A program made the position numbers and the translations under genes. Positions 36,684 through 49,668 of a stretch of DNA of 64,000 nucleotides are shown one piece after another. Every line of letters begins with the position of its first letter. The stretch's first letter is position 1. The stretch lies in the NCBI RefSeq assembly GCF_900111865.1, contig NZ_FOJS01000004.1, positions 62,169 through 126,168 on the forward strand. Reading direction: 5' to 3'. The DNA is from Parageobacillus thermantarcticus. Lineage in GTDB: Bacteria > Bacillota > Bacilli > Bacillales > Anoxybacillaceae. The notes under the pieces are model-generated. The model searched no databases and was not told where the DNA came from. It worked only from the letters and a program-made list of their open reading frames with translations.

Positions 36684-38010
36684 TTACGTTCCCTCCTCTT
36701 TTTTCCACATCTTGCTTGTCTAACGGTACTTTCTTCCACGTTTGATCATACAAGTAAAACCACGCCGGTTCTAAAATGATCATTTTTTCTCGTTCTGGAT
36801 CTTTTATCAGTTCATACCCTACAACAATATCCTTTACTAGTTCTTTTCTTATCTCCTTCATCTTTTCCAATTTTTTAACTACTTCATGGCCGGACAATAA
36901 CGTTCTTGGCACATTTACACGGTCAGCGATTTCCAAGCGAAATAAAGGGCGTTGATATTTCACAAGATCGCTGCTTCCCCATGTTTGTACTATTTCAGAC
37001 ATGCCATATTCGTTAAACACGGGATGATTGTTTACCATCAGGCGAAACACGACTTTCCGCTCTTCCTCATTCCATCTAGCAAAGTGGTACATATCGGTCC
37101 AGCCGCCATGTTCATTGACAAAATCAATGCTCTTTTGAATTAAATTATCATCTTCCGGATTGTCATTACGGTTCGCTGTTCGCGCCGCCGGGTTTACATA
37201 TAACAATAGCCGCTGTAAAAAATCGACGTCCATTAACCGCGACCCATCCGTATATTCCTCGCCAAATGTAATCAAATCTTTTTTCACAAAACTAGGATCG
37301 CTAAACAGCGCTTCTTTAAATTTATCCGGATCAAGTTCATCTGTATAATATTGCAGTCGGCTCATCGTGACTTTCTTTTCCGGCAAAAAAATTTGCTTCG
37401 TTTCATTAATGACGTAAGGAAAATAACGCGGATATTTTTCCAATTCCCTGCTCAATTTGTTAATTTCGGAAAGCGATACGTCAGTGGCAATTGCTTTATA
37501 TACTTTTCGTCTTTCCGTAAAAATAAAATAAACGGGAAGTTCGTCCTTATTCCCTAACGGGATAATAATACGGTCAAAACTAATGTCTTTGACCCCTTTG
37601 TCTTCAATTTGAAAAATAGAACGATAAACGTCAATTGGAATGCTGTCAGGATAAATAAGCTCTAATTTCTCTTTTTCGCGCAAAAACGATAAAAATTTTC
37701 CTCTCGGGATCGTATCGGAAATATTCTCGAAATCATCTATACTCCATTTTTTGATTTCTTTTAAAATCTGGTTTACTTTCTCCTCATCGACAATTCCATA
37801 ATGCGCACTGTTTTTATGGAACAACAGCTGCGAAGGTTGGACAACCATAGCCGTATCCACTTGCGTGTTGCTGACGGAAACGTGCTGGATATACTCGTCA
37901 TTTTGCAGGACGTCGTATTTTGGATGGTACGTCCATAACCCAAACGTTAAAACAATGCTCACTAAGATCAACAATGTCAACACGACTGTTTTTACCGTTT
38001 CATACATCAT
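36670..38010 (-). CDS. walH: WalK-regulating protein WalH (YycH)
   Basis: A 446-residue protein with a single N-terminal membrane helix (TVVLTLLILVSIVLTFGLW) and a large outer domain of the YycH family, partner of WalI in WalK control. I start at ATG 38010: it overlaps the last codons and stop of walK (ATGATGTATGA), with AAAAGGATGG just upstream. The open frame to 38103 only re-reads walK. Confidence 0.92.
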   Translation of the reverse strand: MMYETVKTVVLTLLILVSIVLTFGLWTYHPKYDVLQNDEYIQHVSVSNTQVDTAMVVQPSQLLFHKNSAHYGIVDEEKVNQILKEIKKWSIDDFENISDTIPRGKFLSFLREKEKLELIYPDSIPIDVYRSIFQIEDKGVKDISFDRIIIPLGNKDELPVYFIFTERRKVYKAIATDVSLSEINKLSRELEKYPRYFPYVINETKQIFLPEKKVTMSRLQYYTDELDPDKFKEALFSDPSFVKKDLITFGEEYTDGSRLMDVDFLQRLLLYVNPAARTANRNDNPEDDNLIQKSIDFVNEHGGWTDMYHFARWNEEERKVVFRLMVNNHPVFNEYGMSEIVQTWGSSDLVKYQRPLFRLEIADRVNVPRTLLSGHEVVKKLEKMKEIRKELVKDIVVGYELIKDPEREKMIILEPAWFYLYDQTWKKVPLDKQDVEKRGGNVNGLE

Positions 38011-39829
38011 ACCAGCCATCCTTTTGATCTCGTTCCAACGGCAAAGTAAAGAAAATCGTCGTTCCTTTATGCTCTTTACTTTCCGCCCAAATCGTTCCTC
38101 CATGGGCGATCACCACTTCTTTTGCAATGGCCAATCCTAGCCCCGTGCCGCCAAGTTTGCGCGATCTTGCTTTATCGACACGATAAAACCGCTCAAACAC
38201 TTTTGCGAGATCCGCCTTAGGAATGCCGACACCTTCATCGCTGACGCTGACGATAATTTCGTCGGCAAGCTCCCTAACACGAAACGTAATTTTTCCGCCC
38301 TGTGGGGAATATTTGATGGCGTTGGAAATAATATTATCTAACACTTGCGTAATTTTATCTTCATCGATTTCAATAAAAATCGCTTCTTTTGGGATTTTTC
38401 GCACGAACGTAATATTTTCGCTTTTTGTCAATTCAAAACGATCAATTACTTTATGAAAGTACTCCGAAAAATTGACCCATGATTTATTCAGCTTGTAATC
38501 TTTACTGTCCAGTTTAGAAAGCTGTAATAAGTCATTGACTAAACGAATCATTCGTTCTGTTTCTGTTTGCACCACTTCGATAAATCGCGGAGCGATCGCT
38601 TTATCTTGCCAAGCTCCTTCCGCGAGCGTTTCTAAATAACTTTTCATTGTTGTTAACGGCGTGCGCAGTTCGTGCGAAACGTTCGCGACAAATTCTCTCC
38701 GTTCGCGGTCGATTTTTTCTTGTTCCGTAATATCGTGCAATACGACAATCAACCCGTTAATAAATCCCGTTTCTTTTTGAATCACAGAAAGCGATGCGCG
38801 CAAAATATATAGCTCCTCATCAGTACTAAAATCTAAAATGAGCGAATCCCGTTCCTCCAGCAATGTTTCAAATGTGTATTGATCACCGATTCCAAGCACA
38901 TCGACAATTGAACTCGACAGCACTGTTTCACGTGAAACATTCAAAATGTTCAAAGCGGCATCGTTAATCAGTATGATTCTGCCGCGGCGGTCTGTGGCAA
39001 TCACCCCGTCTGTCATATGCGTCAACACGGATTCCAGCTTGCGCCGTTCCCCTTCTGTCGTCGCTTGGGCTTCTTGCAACTTTTTCGTCAAATTGTTAAA
39101 CGTCATCGCCAATTGTCCGATTTCATCATATCCGTAAATTTTTACTTTACGAGAAAAATCTCCCTTTGTCATCGCCAACGCTTGTCTTCGCATGTCGGAA
39201 ATCGGACGAGTAATCGTACGTGACAAAAGAACCCCTAGTATCGCCGTAATAGCGAGGGCAATCCCTGTTCCCGTCGCTAAAATCGTGTTAATTTGTTTCA
39301 TTTGTGAGAACACGTTTTCCATCGAGGCGATGATGTAAATAACTCCCTTTATTTCCCCACTCGATTTAATCGGCGTCGAAGAAATATACATACGGTGCCC
39401 TGTTTTCGGATCAAGGAGCATTTGATCGACAATTTCTCCTGTCACGAGCGACCGCTTCACATATATCACGGTCGTTCGCTTTCCGACAATGTTTTGCATG
39501 TAAGGGTTGGAGGTAGCCAACACTTTGCTTTTATTATCGATGACGTAGATCTCGGAAATGTCTTGGGAAACAAAATCATGAAGGAGGGAGCGGATATCTT
39601 CTTCCAACGTCGGACTTTTCGAATCTCTTTCTTTATTCATCGCTTGTTCCACGTTATACGCTAATAGTGTCACCCGTTCATTCAGCGAGTTTTTAAAATT
39701 TTGCACTAACTCTGTTTCCAGTTTTCTCACAAAATAGACGCCGATGATTTGCATTGCCACAAGAATAAGCAAAACGTATATCGCAACAAATTTGAAGTGA
39801 ATCGAACGAAACGGACCTACTTTTTTCAT
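38000..39829 (-). CDS. walK: sensor histidine kinase WalK
   Basis: A 609-residue membrane kinase of the essential WalRK system that adjusts cell-wall hydrolases. Order: TM1 (14-34), outer PAS-like sensor (about 40-180), TM2 (182-203), HAMP (205-257), cytoplasmic PAS (262-370), HisKA with phospho-His386 in VANVSHELRTPL, and a HATPase domain with the N box, DEGVGIP and GGTGLGLAI. The length matches Bacillus WalK (611). A perfect parS site lies inside the PAS coding region at codons 298-303. Confidence 0.97.
   Translation of the reverse strand: MKKVGPFRSIHFKFVAIYVLLILVAMQIIGVYFVRKLETELVQNFKNSLNERVTLLAYNVEQAMNKERDSKSPTLEEDIRSLLHDFVSQDISEIYVIDNKSKVLATSNPYMQNIVGKRTTVIYVKRSLVTGEIVDQMLLDPKTGHRMYISSTPIKSSGEIKGVIYIIASMENVFSQMKQINTILATGTGIALAITAILGVLLSRTITRPISDMRRQALAMTKGDFSRKVKIYGYDEIGQLAMTFNNLTKKLQEAQATTEGERRKLESVLTHMTDGVIATDRRGRIILINDAALNILNVSRETVLSSSIVDVLGIGDQYTFETLLEERDSLILDFSTDEELYILRASLSVIQKETGFINGLIVVLHDITEQEKIDRERREFVANVSHELRTPLTTMKSYLETLAEGAWQDKAIAPRFIEVVQTETERMIRLVNDLLQLSKLDSKDYKLNKSWVNFSEYFHKVIDRFELTKSENITFVRKIPKEAIFIEIDEDKITQVLDNIISNAIKYSPQGGKITFRVRELADEIIVSVSDEGVGIPKADLAKVFERFYRVDKARSRKLGGTGLGLAIAKEVVIAHGGTIWAESKEHKGTTIFFTLPLERDQKDGWYDV
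38924..38939. promoter_or_regulatory. parS site inside walK
   Basis: TGTTTCACGTGAAACA, an exact match to the Bacillus parS consensus for Spo0J/ParB. It reads as Asn-Val-Ser-Arg-Glu-Thr in WalK. Confidence 0.95.
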
Positions 39830-39838
39830 ATACCTTCG

Positions 39839-40546
39839 TTACTCCTGTTCTGGGTTGCGCAAATAATATCCGACTCCCCGTCGTGTAACAATCCATGACG
39901 GATGCGATGGGTTATCTTCGATTTTTTCGCGAAGCCGGCGCACCGTCACATCTACAGTGCGAACATCACCGTAATAATCGTATCCCCATACTGTTTGCAA
40001 TAGATGCTCCCTTGTCATCACTTGTCCGATATGCTTCGCCAAATAATGAAGCAATTCAAACTCGCGATGCGTCAATTCAATCGTTTCTCCGCGCTTAGAA
40101 ACGATATATGCATCGGGACGAATGACAAGAGAACCAATGATAATCTCATTCGTATCGTTCGCTTCTTCTTGGGCAACGGTTTGCGAATGGCGGCGCAAAT
40201 TCGCTCTCACCCGCGCCAGCAGTTCTCTCGTGCTGAACGGCTTTGTGACATAGTCGTCCGCCCCTAATTCCAACCCAAGCACTTTGTCAATCTCGGAGTC
40301 TTTCGCCGTTAACATAATAATCGGCATATCGTATTTTTTCCGGACTTCGCGGCAAACTTCCATTCCATCTTTTTGCGGAAGCATAATATCAAGCAAAATA
40401 AGATCAGGCATTACTTCCTCCACTTTTTGCAACGCTTCTTCCCCATCGTAAGCGCAAATCACTTCATATCCTTCTTTTTGCAAATTAAATTGCAAAATAT
40501 CAGCAATCGGCTTTTCGTCATCAACAACGAGAATTCGTTTTTCCAT
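39839..40546 (-). CDS. walR: response regulator WalR
   Basis: A 235-residue OmpR/PhoB-type regulator: receiver domain (1-115) with phospho-acceptor Asp53 in LILLDIMLP and Lys in VTKPFS, and a winged-helix DNA-binding domain (about 135-230, with [16 protein letters not shown] and [14 protein letters not shown]). Partner of WalK, first gene of the operon, 10 bases before walK. The promoter must lie in 40547-40650. Confidence 0.97.
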   Translation of the reverse strand: MEKRILVVDDEKPIADILQFNLQKEGYEVICAYDGEEALQKVEEVMPDLILLDIMLPQKDGMEVCREVRKKYDMPIIMLTAKDSEIDKVLGLELGADDYVTKPFSTRELLARVRANLRRHSQTVAQEEANDTNEIIIGSLVIRPDAYIVSKRGETIELTHREFELLHYLAKHIGQVMTREHLLQTVWGYDYYGDVRTVDVTVRRLREKIEDNPSHPSWIVTRRGVGYYLRNPEQE

Positions 40547-40655
40547 CTTTCTTCACATCCTTCCTTTGCGATGGAATCGAAATAAGTACACTATTAATTT
40601 ATCATGTTATTGGAATGAATTCACTCATTACCGTTTGCCATTTAGAGGCGAAACA

Positions 40656-40703
40656 AAAAGAAAAGCATAGATACATCGCTGCATCTACGCTTTTATTATA
40701 ATA
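40656..40703 (-). terminator. terminator of purA
   Basis: AAAAGCGTAGATGCA and TGTATCTATGCTTTT form an imperfect stem on the minus strand, followed by CTTTTTG. Confidence 0.75.
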
Positions 40704-40715
40704 TTTATGCATATT

Positions 40716-42068
<1,353 letters not shown>

Positions 42069-42113
42069 TAAAACACGAACATTTATATATATTAATCATT
42101 TGTTTATTCGTAT

Positions 42114-42153
42114 TTTTAAAAAATAAGGTGCCGCGCTCAAAAAGTCGGCACCT
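42114..42153 (-). terminator. terminator of dnaC
   Basis: AGGTGCCG / CGGCACCT stem on the minus strand (42153-42126) followed by TATTTTTTA. Confidence 0.85.
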
Positions 42154-42159
42154 GTTTCG

Positions 42160-43524
42160 TTACGCTCCCGGTGGAATTTGCGCATCATCAAAGCGGCGCT
42201 CCAAATTGACAAACTTATTATATTCTTTAATAAACGCGAGCTGCACCGTTCCGACCGGGCCGTTCCGCTGTTTTGCAATAATAATTTCAATAATATTTTT
42301 GTTCTCCGAGTCTTTATTGTAATAGTCGTCGCGGTATAAAAACGCGACGATATCGGCATCTTGCTCAATGCTTCCCGATTCGCGAATGTCAGACATCATC
42401 GGCCGCTTATCTTGACGCTGCTCGACGCTTCGAGAAAGCTGGGATAGGGCGATCACCGGCACTTCTAATTCACGAGCTAACGCTTTTAAAGAACGGGAGA
42501 TTTCCGAAACTTCTTGTTGGCGGTTTTCTCTGTTTCTGCCGCTTCCTTGAATGAGCTGCAAATAGTCGATGACGACCATGCCAAGACCTCTTTCCTGCTT
42601 TAAGCGGCGGCATTTGGCGCGGATGTCACTAACGCGGATGCTCGGCGTGTCGTCAATATAAATGCCGGCGTTTGATAAGCTTCCCATCGCCATCGTCAGC
42701 TTTCCCCAATCTTCCGGCGTCAGTCTCCCCGTCCGCAAATTTTGCGCGTTAATGTTTCCTTCTGCGCACAACATCCGCATCACGAGCTGCTGAGCGCTCA
42801 TTTCCAAACTAAAAATTGCGACGTTTTCGTCCGTTTTCGTTGCGACATTTTGCGCGATGTTTAACGCAAACGCCGTTTTTCCGACGGAAGGGCGCGCGGC
42901 GACGATAATAAAATCGCTGCGCTGAAATCCCGCTGTCATGCGGTCAAGTTCGGTAAACCCCGTCGGAATCCCCGTCACTTCTCCCTTTCGATTATGAAGC
43001 ATTTCGATATTATCGTACGTCTGTACGAGCACGTCCTTAATATTTTGAAACGTGCCGGAATGCTTCCGCTGCGAAATTTCCATAATTTTTCTTTCGGCTT
43101 CATCTAGCAAAACGTCTACTTCATCTTCCCTTGTATATCCGTCTTGGGCGATGGAAGTAGCGGTGCGAATCAAACGGCGTAAAATCGATTTTTCTTCGAC
43201 GATGCGCGCGTAATATTCGACGTTTGCCGCCGTCGGCACCGAATCGGCCAGTTCACTTAAATACGAGACACCGCCGACTTCTTCCAATTGCTGCGTATCA
43301 GCAAGCTCGGCCGTCACCGTTACTAAATCGACCGGTTCTCCTTTATCAGCAACGCGAAGCATCGCGTGGAAAATTTTTTGATGGGCAGCGCGATAAAAAT
43401 CTTCCGGAATTAAAATTTCCGAAGCTAACGTCAAGGCGGAAGGATCAAGAAATACAGCGCCTAGCACAGCCTGTTCTGCCTCGATGCTTTGCGGAGGAAT
43501 TCGTTCCGAAAATAGATCATTCAT
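42160..43524 (-). CDS. dnaC: replicative DNA helicase (DnaC in Bacillus; DnaB elsewhere)
   Basis: A 454-residue hexameric helicase that opens DNA at the fork. The N-terminal DnaB domain (about 1-110) includes PPQSIEAEQAVLGAVFL; the RecA-like motor has Walker A in AARPSVGKTAFALN (about 210-223), Walker B in MVVIDYLQLI, and an arginine finger region near FLYRDDYY. The length equals B. subtilis DnaC. I choose ATG 43524, with AAGGTGGTG upstream, over ATG 43560, which would include that ribosome site. Separated from rplI by a terminator. Confidence 0.96.
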   Translation of the reverse strand: MNDLFSERIPPQSIEAEQAVLGAVFLDPSALTLASEILIPEDFYRAAHQKIFHAMLRVADKGEPVDLVTVTAELADTQQLEEVGGVSYLSELADSVPTAANVEYYARIVEEKSILRRLIRTATSIAQDGYTREDEVDVLLDEAERKIMEISQRKHSGTFQNIKDVLVQTYDNIEMLHNRKGEVTGIPTGFTELDRMTAGFQRSDFIIVAARPSVGKTAFALNIAQNVATKTDENVAIFSLEMSAQQLVMRMLCAEGNINAQNLRTGRLTPEDWGKLTMAMGSLSNAGIYIDDTPSIRVSDIRAKCRRLKQERGLGMVVIDYLQLIQGSGRNRENRQQEVSEISRSLKALARELEVPVIALSQLSRSVEQRQDKRPMMSDIRESGSIEQDADIVAFLYRDDYYNKDSENKNIIEIIIAKQRNGPVGTVQLAFIKEYNKFVNLERRFDDAQIPPGA

Positions 43525-43565
43525 GTTATTCACCACCTTCTCCCCCGTCTCTTCTTTCATGTCAT

Positions 43566-43618
43566 AAGAAAAATGTGATTATTATGAGGAAAAACGCCCT
43601 CATAAAATCACATTTTAT
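43566..43618 (-). terminator. terminator/attenuator between rplI and dnaC
   Basis: A long stem, AAAATGTGATTTTATGAGGG against CCTCATAATAATCACATTTTT, ends in a T run. dnaC translation begins 40 bases beyond, so read-through or a second promoter is needed. Confidence 0.75.
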
Positions 43619-43655
43619 TTTCATGCTAGCGATATGACCATTTTATCTTGATTTT

Positions 43656-46075
<2,420 letters not shown>

Positions 46076-46132
46076 CCAAGTCAGCTCCTACATCGAAATA
46101 ATCCAATAAAATAATCTACTTTATTGCGATGA

Positions 46133-47059
46133 TCATATGCGTTTTCGCAACTCAAGCCCTAAATCAATTATACCTAATATCGCGATAAGATAAAGTAGAA
46201 AAGGAAGGAACAAGCATAGTATCGTGCCACCGATGACAACGCCTTTCGACACATTTTTTCTATCAGCAACATAATGTAAAAAGGAAAAGCCTTGAACGAT
46301 AAACAGCAGCTGTAATAAATAATATATGTTGAAAACGGCGAGATAGGCAAACGTTCCTTTTTCCAATGGAAAGAATGAAACAATGAGCATAAGCAAATAG
46401 TACCATAATAAGCTTTTTGGCAACGTAAAATCACGAAACGGCGGCCATGCGCCGATCGGCAGCTTTAATCGTTTTAAAACTGGCACAGATACAGCGATCG
46501 TTACATATGCGAGCAAAAAAGCGGCAAGGACAAACAACGTCGGGGTTATATACTTGACAAGTTCCAATCCTTGTTCAAGTTGTTCCTGCAATTGCTTCGG
46601 CGGCTCTTGCCCCATTCCTTTCATGATTTGCATCGCTGTTTGAAAAGAATCGCGAAGCGCCGAAAATGATTCTTGAATAATGTCCATTTCAAAAAATTTT
46701 ATGGAAATGATGTAATCGATGATCATGTTAATCAGAAACACGAACGCGCTGGCTAATAAAATGACATAACGGCTTTTATTTTTTCTAAGCAACGCCCCAA
46801 CGGTAATCCCTGCCGTGCCGAACATCAACGCGACAGGCAAAGAAAACATCGAACCGACCAGCATCGAAACAATAAGCGAAGCAACAAGCAAAAGAAGCGC
46901 GTATGTATAACCGTGCCTCATCGTAAAAATGATAAACGGCAGCGGCAAAAAAAATGTAGCAATCATACCTAATAATGGTACATATAAGGAAACTAAAAAC
47001 AAAACGGCAAACAGCGCAAGTTGAACCACCGCCTCCGTAATCATGCGCGCCCCACTCAA
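46133..47059 (-). CDS. yybS: YybS-family membrane protein (DUF2232)
   Basis: A 308-residue integral membrane protein with about eight helices of the DUF2232 family; function unknown, always near gdpP/rplI in Bacillales. The start is unusual: TTG 47059 has AAGAAGGAGG 8 bases upstream, whereas ATG 47044 has only a weak GAGTGGGG. I chose the TTG. It lies 57 bases before gdpP. Confidence 0.85.
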   Translation of the reverse strand: MSGARMITEAVVQLALFAVLFLVSLYVPLLGMIATFFLPLPFIIFTMRHGYTYALLLLVASLIVSMLVGSMFSLPVALMFGTAGITVGALLRKNKSRYVILLASAFVFLINMIIDYIISIKFFEMDIIQESFSALRDSFQTAMQIMKGMGQEPPKQLQEQLEQGLELVKYITPTLFVLAAFLLAYVTIAVSVPVLKRLKLPIGAWPPFRDFTLPKSLLWYYLLMLIVSFFPLEKGTFAYLAVFNIYYLLQLLFIVQGFSFLHYVADRKNVSKGVVIGGTILCLFLPFLLYLIAILGIIDLGLELRKRI

Positions 47060-47111
47060 TTTTCCAGCCTCCTTCTTTACACGATCACACACTTAAGGAA
47101 AAGGCAACATA

Positions 47112-47152
47112 TATAGAAAAAGCAGTAAGGGTTCCCCCCTTACTGCTTTTCT
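47112..47152 (-). terminator. terminator of rpsF-ssb-rpsR
   Basis: AAAAGCAGTAAGGG / CCCTTACTGCTTTT stem, then CTATATA on the minus strand and CTATTTTATT on the plus. It lies 4 bases past rpsR. Confidence 0.75.
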
Positions 47153-47155
47153 ATT

Positions 47156-47392
47156 TTATTCGTCTGCTACGTATGGCAATAACGCCATTTGACGAGCGCG
47201 TTTAATCGCAACCGTCAATTTGCGTTGATATTTCGCGCTTGTGCCGGTAACACGGCGAGGCAAAATTTTGCCGCGCTCGGAAATAAATTTTTTCAGCAAA
47301 TCGACATCTTTATAGTCGATATGCGTAATTCCGTTCGCTGTAAAATAGCATACTTTCCGGCGTTTTGCGCGTCCGCCTTTACGTCCTGCCAT
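47156..47392 (-). CDS. rpsR: 30S ribosomal protein bS18
   Basis: A 78-residue ribosomal protein that pairs with bS6 on the 30S platform. Features: basic N-terminus ([16 protein letters not shown]), [22 protein letters not shown] and [15 protein letters not shown]. Last gene of rpsF-ssb-rpsR. The start is the second of two adjacent ATGs. Confidence 0.97.
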   Translation of the reverse strand: MAGRKGGRAKRRKVCYFTANGITHIDYKDVDLLKKFISERGKILPRRVTGTSAKYQRKLTVAIKRARQMALLPYVADE

Positions 47393-47447
47393 CATGTATC
47401 CTCCTTTCCTCGTCGTCTACCCGATCAAGGCGCTTTCTACTTTTCGA

Positions 47448-47942
47448 TTAAAACGGCAAATCATCGTCTGAAATATCAATCGGTTGTCCGTCGTTGGCAA
47501 AAGGATCTTCATCTATGCGACTAAAATCATTTTCGTTTGTGTTGCGATGGTTCTGATTTTGTCCAAATGGGAATGGCTCCCCATAATAGCCGCCTGCTGT
47601 CATGCCGCGCTGTTCTGTGCTACTTTTCGGCTCAAGAAACTGGACGCTATCAGCAACCACTTCCGTCACATACACACGTCTGCCATCTTGACCTTCATAG
47701 CTGCGGGTTTGCAAACGACCGTCTACTCCGGCTAAACTTCCCTTTTTCAAGAAATTCGCGACATTTTCCGCTTGACGTCGCCAAACGACGCAGTTAATAA
47801 AATCCGCTTCCCGTTCACCTTGCTGGTTTGTAAACGGGCGATTGACAGCGAGCGTAAACGTAGCAACAGCCACCCCACTTGGAGTATAGCGTAATTCCGG
47901 GTCTCTCGTTAACCTTCCAACAAGAATTACGCGATTAATCAT
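47448..47942 (-). CDS. ssb: single-stranded DNA-binding protein
   Basis: A 164-residue SSB with the OB fold in residues 1-105 ([37 protein letters not shown]), a polar Gln/Asn-rich linker and the acidic protein-interaction tip DDDLPF. Start ATG 47942 follows GAGGTGG by 5 bases. Sits between rpsF and rpsR in the usual order. Confidence 0.97.
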   Translation of the reverse strand: MINRVILVGRLTRDPELRYTPSGVAVATFTLAVNRPFTNQQGEREADFINCVVWRRQAENVANFLKKGSLAGVDGRLQTRSYEGQDGRRVYVTEVVADSVQFLEPKSSTEQRGMTAGGYYGEPFPFGQNQNHRNTNENDFSRIDEDPFANDGQPIDISDDDLPF

Positions 47943-47970
47943 CAGAACCACCTCTTAATTTTAAAAAAAA

Positions 47971-48258
47971 TTATTTTTCTTCTCTTACGACAATATGACG
48001 GATAATATCATCGCTGATTCGCGCTAAACGGTCGAATTCTTGCACCGCTTTTGGTTCGGATACCACATTAATAATCATGTAGTAACCATCGCGGTATTTT
48101 TTAATCTCATACGCTAAGCGACGTTTTCCCCAATCTGTCACATTTGTAATTTCCGCGCCATTTTCTTTTAAAATATTATTGAAACGATCCACTAATGCTT
48201 GTCTCGCTTCATCGTCTAAATTTGGGCGGATGATGTACATAATTTCGTATTTTCTCAC
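47971..48258 (-). CDS. rpsF: 30S ribosomal protein bS6
   Basis: A 95-residue ribosomal protein ([30 protein letters not shown]). It starts with GTG behind GGAGGTGAACGAAC. First gene of rpsF-ssb-rpsR; a bS6:bS18-type leader hairpin lies directly upstream and may give feedback control. Confidence 0.97.
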   Translation of the reverse strand: MRKYEIMYIIRPNLDDEARQALVDRFNNILKENGAEITNVTDWGKRRLAYEIKKYRDGYYMIINVVSEPKAVQEFDRLARISDDIIRHIVVREEK

Positions 48259-48271
48259 GTTCGTTCACCTC

Positions 48272-48312
48272 CTTTTGGTCTAAGCGGCCCTTTCGATAAG
48301 GGCAAGGAGTAA
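48272..48312 (-). promoter_or_regulatory. possible bS6:bS18-binding leader of rpsF
   Basis: The rpsF leader folds a hairpin GCCCTTATCGAAAGGGC (48303-48287) followed by CCGC-type sequence just before the ribosome site. The widespread bS6:bS18 leader motif has a conserved CCG near such a stem; the match here is plausible but not exact. Confidence 0.45.
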
Positions 48313-48333
48313 AACAATTACTCACGTTCTTTG

Positions 48334-48362
48334 ATTATATCACGACAAAAAACGATAAGCAA
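48334..48362 (-). promoter_or_regulatory. sigma-A promoter of rpsF-ssb-rpsR
   Basis: TTGCTT (48362-48357), 17-base spacer, TATAAT (48339-48334), giving a leader of about 70 bases. It lies just after the ychF stop. Confidence 0.75.
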
Positions 48363-48364
48363 TA

Positions 48365-49465
48365 TTAAACATTAAAGCGGAAATAAATAATATCGCCATC
48401 CTGCACTTCGTAATCTTTTCCCTCTAACCGAATTTTTCCTGCCTCGCGCGCTGCCGCCATCGATCCAGCCGCGACTAAATCCTCGTAGGAAACCGTTTCC
48501 GCGCGAATAAATCCCCGTTCAAAATCCGAGTGAATAATTCCCGCGCACTCTGGCGCTTTCATCCCTCGACGGAACGTCCACGCGCGCACTTCTTGTTCTC
48601 CTGCGGTGAAGAATGTCGCCAATCCGAGCAAGTTATAGGACGCGCGAATTAATTGGTCTAACCCCGATTGTTCAATACCAAGTTCTTGTAAAAACAGCTC
48701 TTTTTCCTCATCATCCAATTGCGCGATCTCTTCCTCAATTTTGGCGCAAACAACGATCACCTCGGCATTATCGCTTTGCGCGAATTCACGGACTTGTTTA
48801 ACAAACGGGTTAGCATCTGGATCGGCGACATCTTCTTCGCCAACGTTCGCGACATACAACATCGGCTTAATCGTTAATAGGTGAAGCTGCTTGACCACCT
48901 TCATTTCCTCTTCTGTAAAGGAAAGCGTGCGCGCCGGTTTTCCTGCCTCAAATGTTTCTTTTAGGCGCGTGAGAATGTCGTATTCAAAAACGGCGTCTTT
49001 ATCTTTTTGTTTCGCGATTTTGCCAACGCGGTCTATACGTTTATCGACCGTTTCTAAGTCGGCGAAAACAAGCTCTAAATTAATCGTTTCTATATCGGCG
49101 AGCGGATCGACTTTTCCCGCCACATGAGTGATATTTTCATCCGTAAAACAACGGACAACTTGGCAAATCGCGTCCACTTGGCGAATGTGCGACAAAAATT
49201 TATTGCCAAGCCCTTCGCCTTTGCTCGCTCCTTTGACGATGCCGGCGATATCGGTAAATTCGAACACGGTCGGTACTGTACGTTTTGGCTTGAACATTTC
49301 TGTCAACACTTTCAACCGTTCATCTGGCACTTCAACAATGCCGACATTTGGCTCAATCGTACAGAAAGGATAGTTGGCGGACTCTGCCCCCGCTTTTGTA
49401 ATCGCATTAAACAGCGTCGATTTTCCGACGTTTGGCAAACCGACAATTCCTGCTGTTAATCCCAT
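48365..49465 (-). CDS. ychF: ribosome-binding ATPase YchF
   Basis: A 366-residue Obg-family P-loop protein that prefers ATP. G1 is GLPNVGKSTLFNAI near residue 8-21, G3 is DIAGIVKGASKGEGLGNKFL, the NxxE replaces NKxD (YVANVGEED), and a TGS domain closes the protein. I use ATG 49465 with GAGGAGTGG upstream. Known to bind ribosomes; in Bacillus named YyaF. Confidence 0.95.
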   Translation of the reverse strand: MGLTAGIVGLPNVGKSTLFNAITKAGAESANYPFCTIEPNVGIVEVPDERLKVLTEMFKPKRTVPTVFEFTDIAGIVKGASKGEGLGNKFLSHIRQVDAICQVVRCFTDENITHVAGKVDPLADIETINLELVFADLETVDKRIDRVGKIAKQKDKDAVFEYDILTRLKETFEAGKPARTLSFTEEEMKVVKQLHLLTIKPMLYVANVGEEDVADPDANPFVKQVREFAQSDNAEVIVVCAKIEEEIAQLDDEEKELFLQELGIEQSGLDQLIRASYNLLGLATFFTAGEQEVRAWTFRRGMKAPECAGIIHSDFERGFIRAETVSYEDLVAAGSMAAAREAGKIRLEGKDYEVQDGDIIYFRFNV

Positions 49466-49625
49466 CGTTTCCACTCCTCTTTTTCATTCGCATGGTAACC
49501 CAGAAAATCATATATAAAAAAGAAAACGGCAAAAAGCGATTTTAAAGTTCAATGGACTGAACGCAAAATTTATCACAATAATTAGGAATTGATCTTCCGT
49601 TCACGTCTTTCCTCATTATAGTGAG

Positions 49626-49668
49626 TACAAAAGAAAATGACAAGCGCCTTCATGCGCTAGTCATTTTC
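49626..49668 (-). terminator. terminator of the molybdopterin oxidoreductase gene
   Basis: AATGACTAGCGC / GCGCTTGTCATT stem on the minus strand, then TTCTTTTG. The first arm contains the stop codon. Confidence 0.8.

Noticed and set aside
40547..40715. tRNA gene between purA and walR
   Set aside because: No cloverleaf-like arms or GTTCRA motif were found; the gap holds the walR promoter region and the purA terminator.
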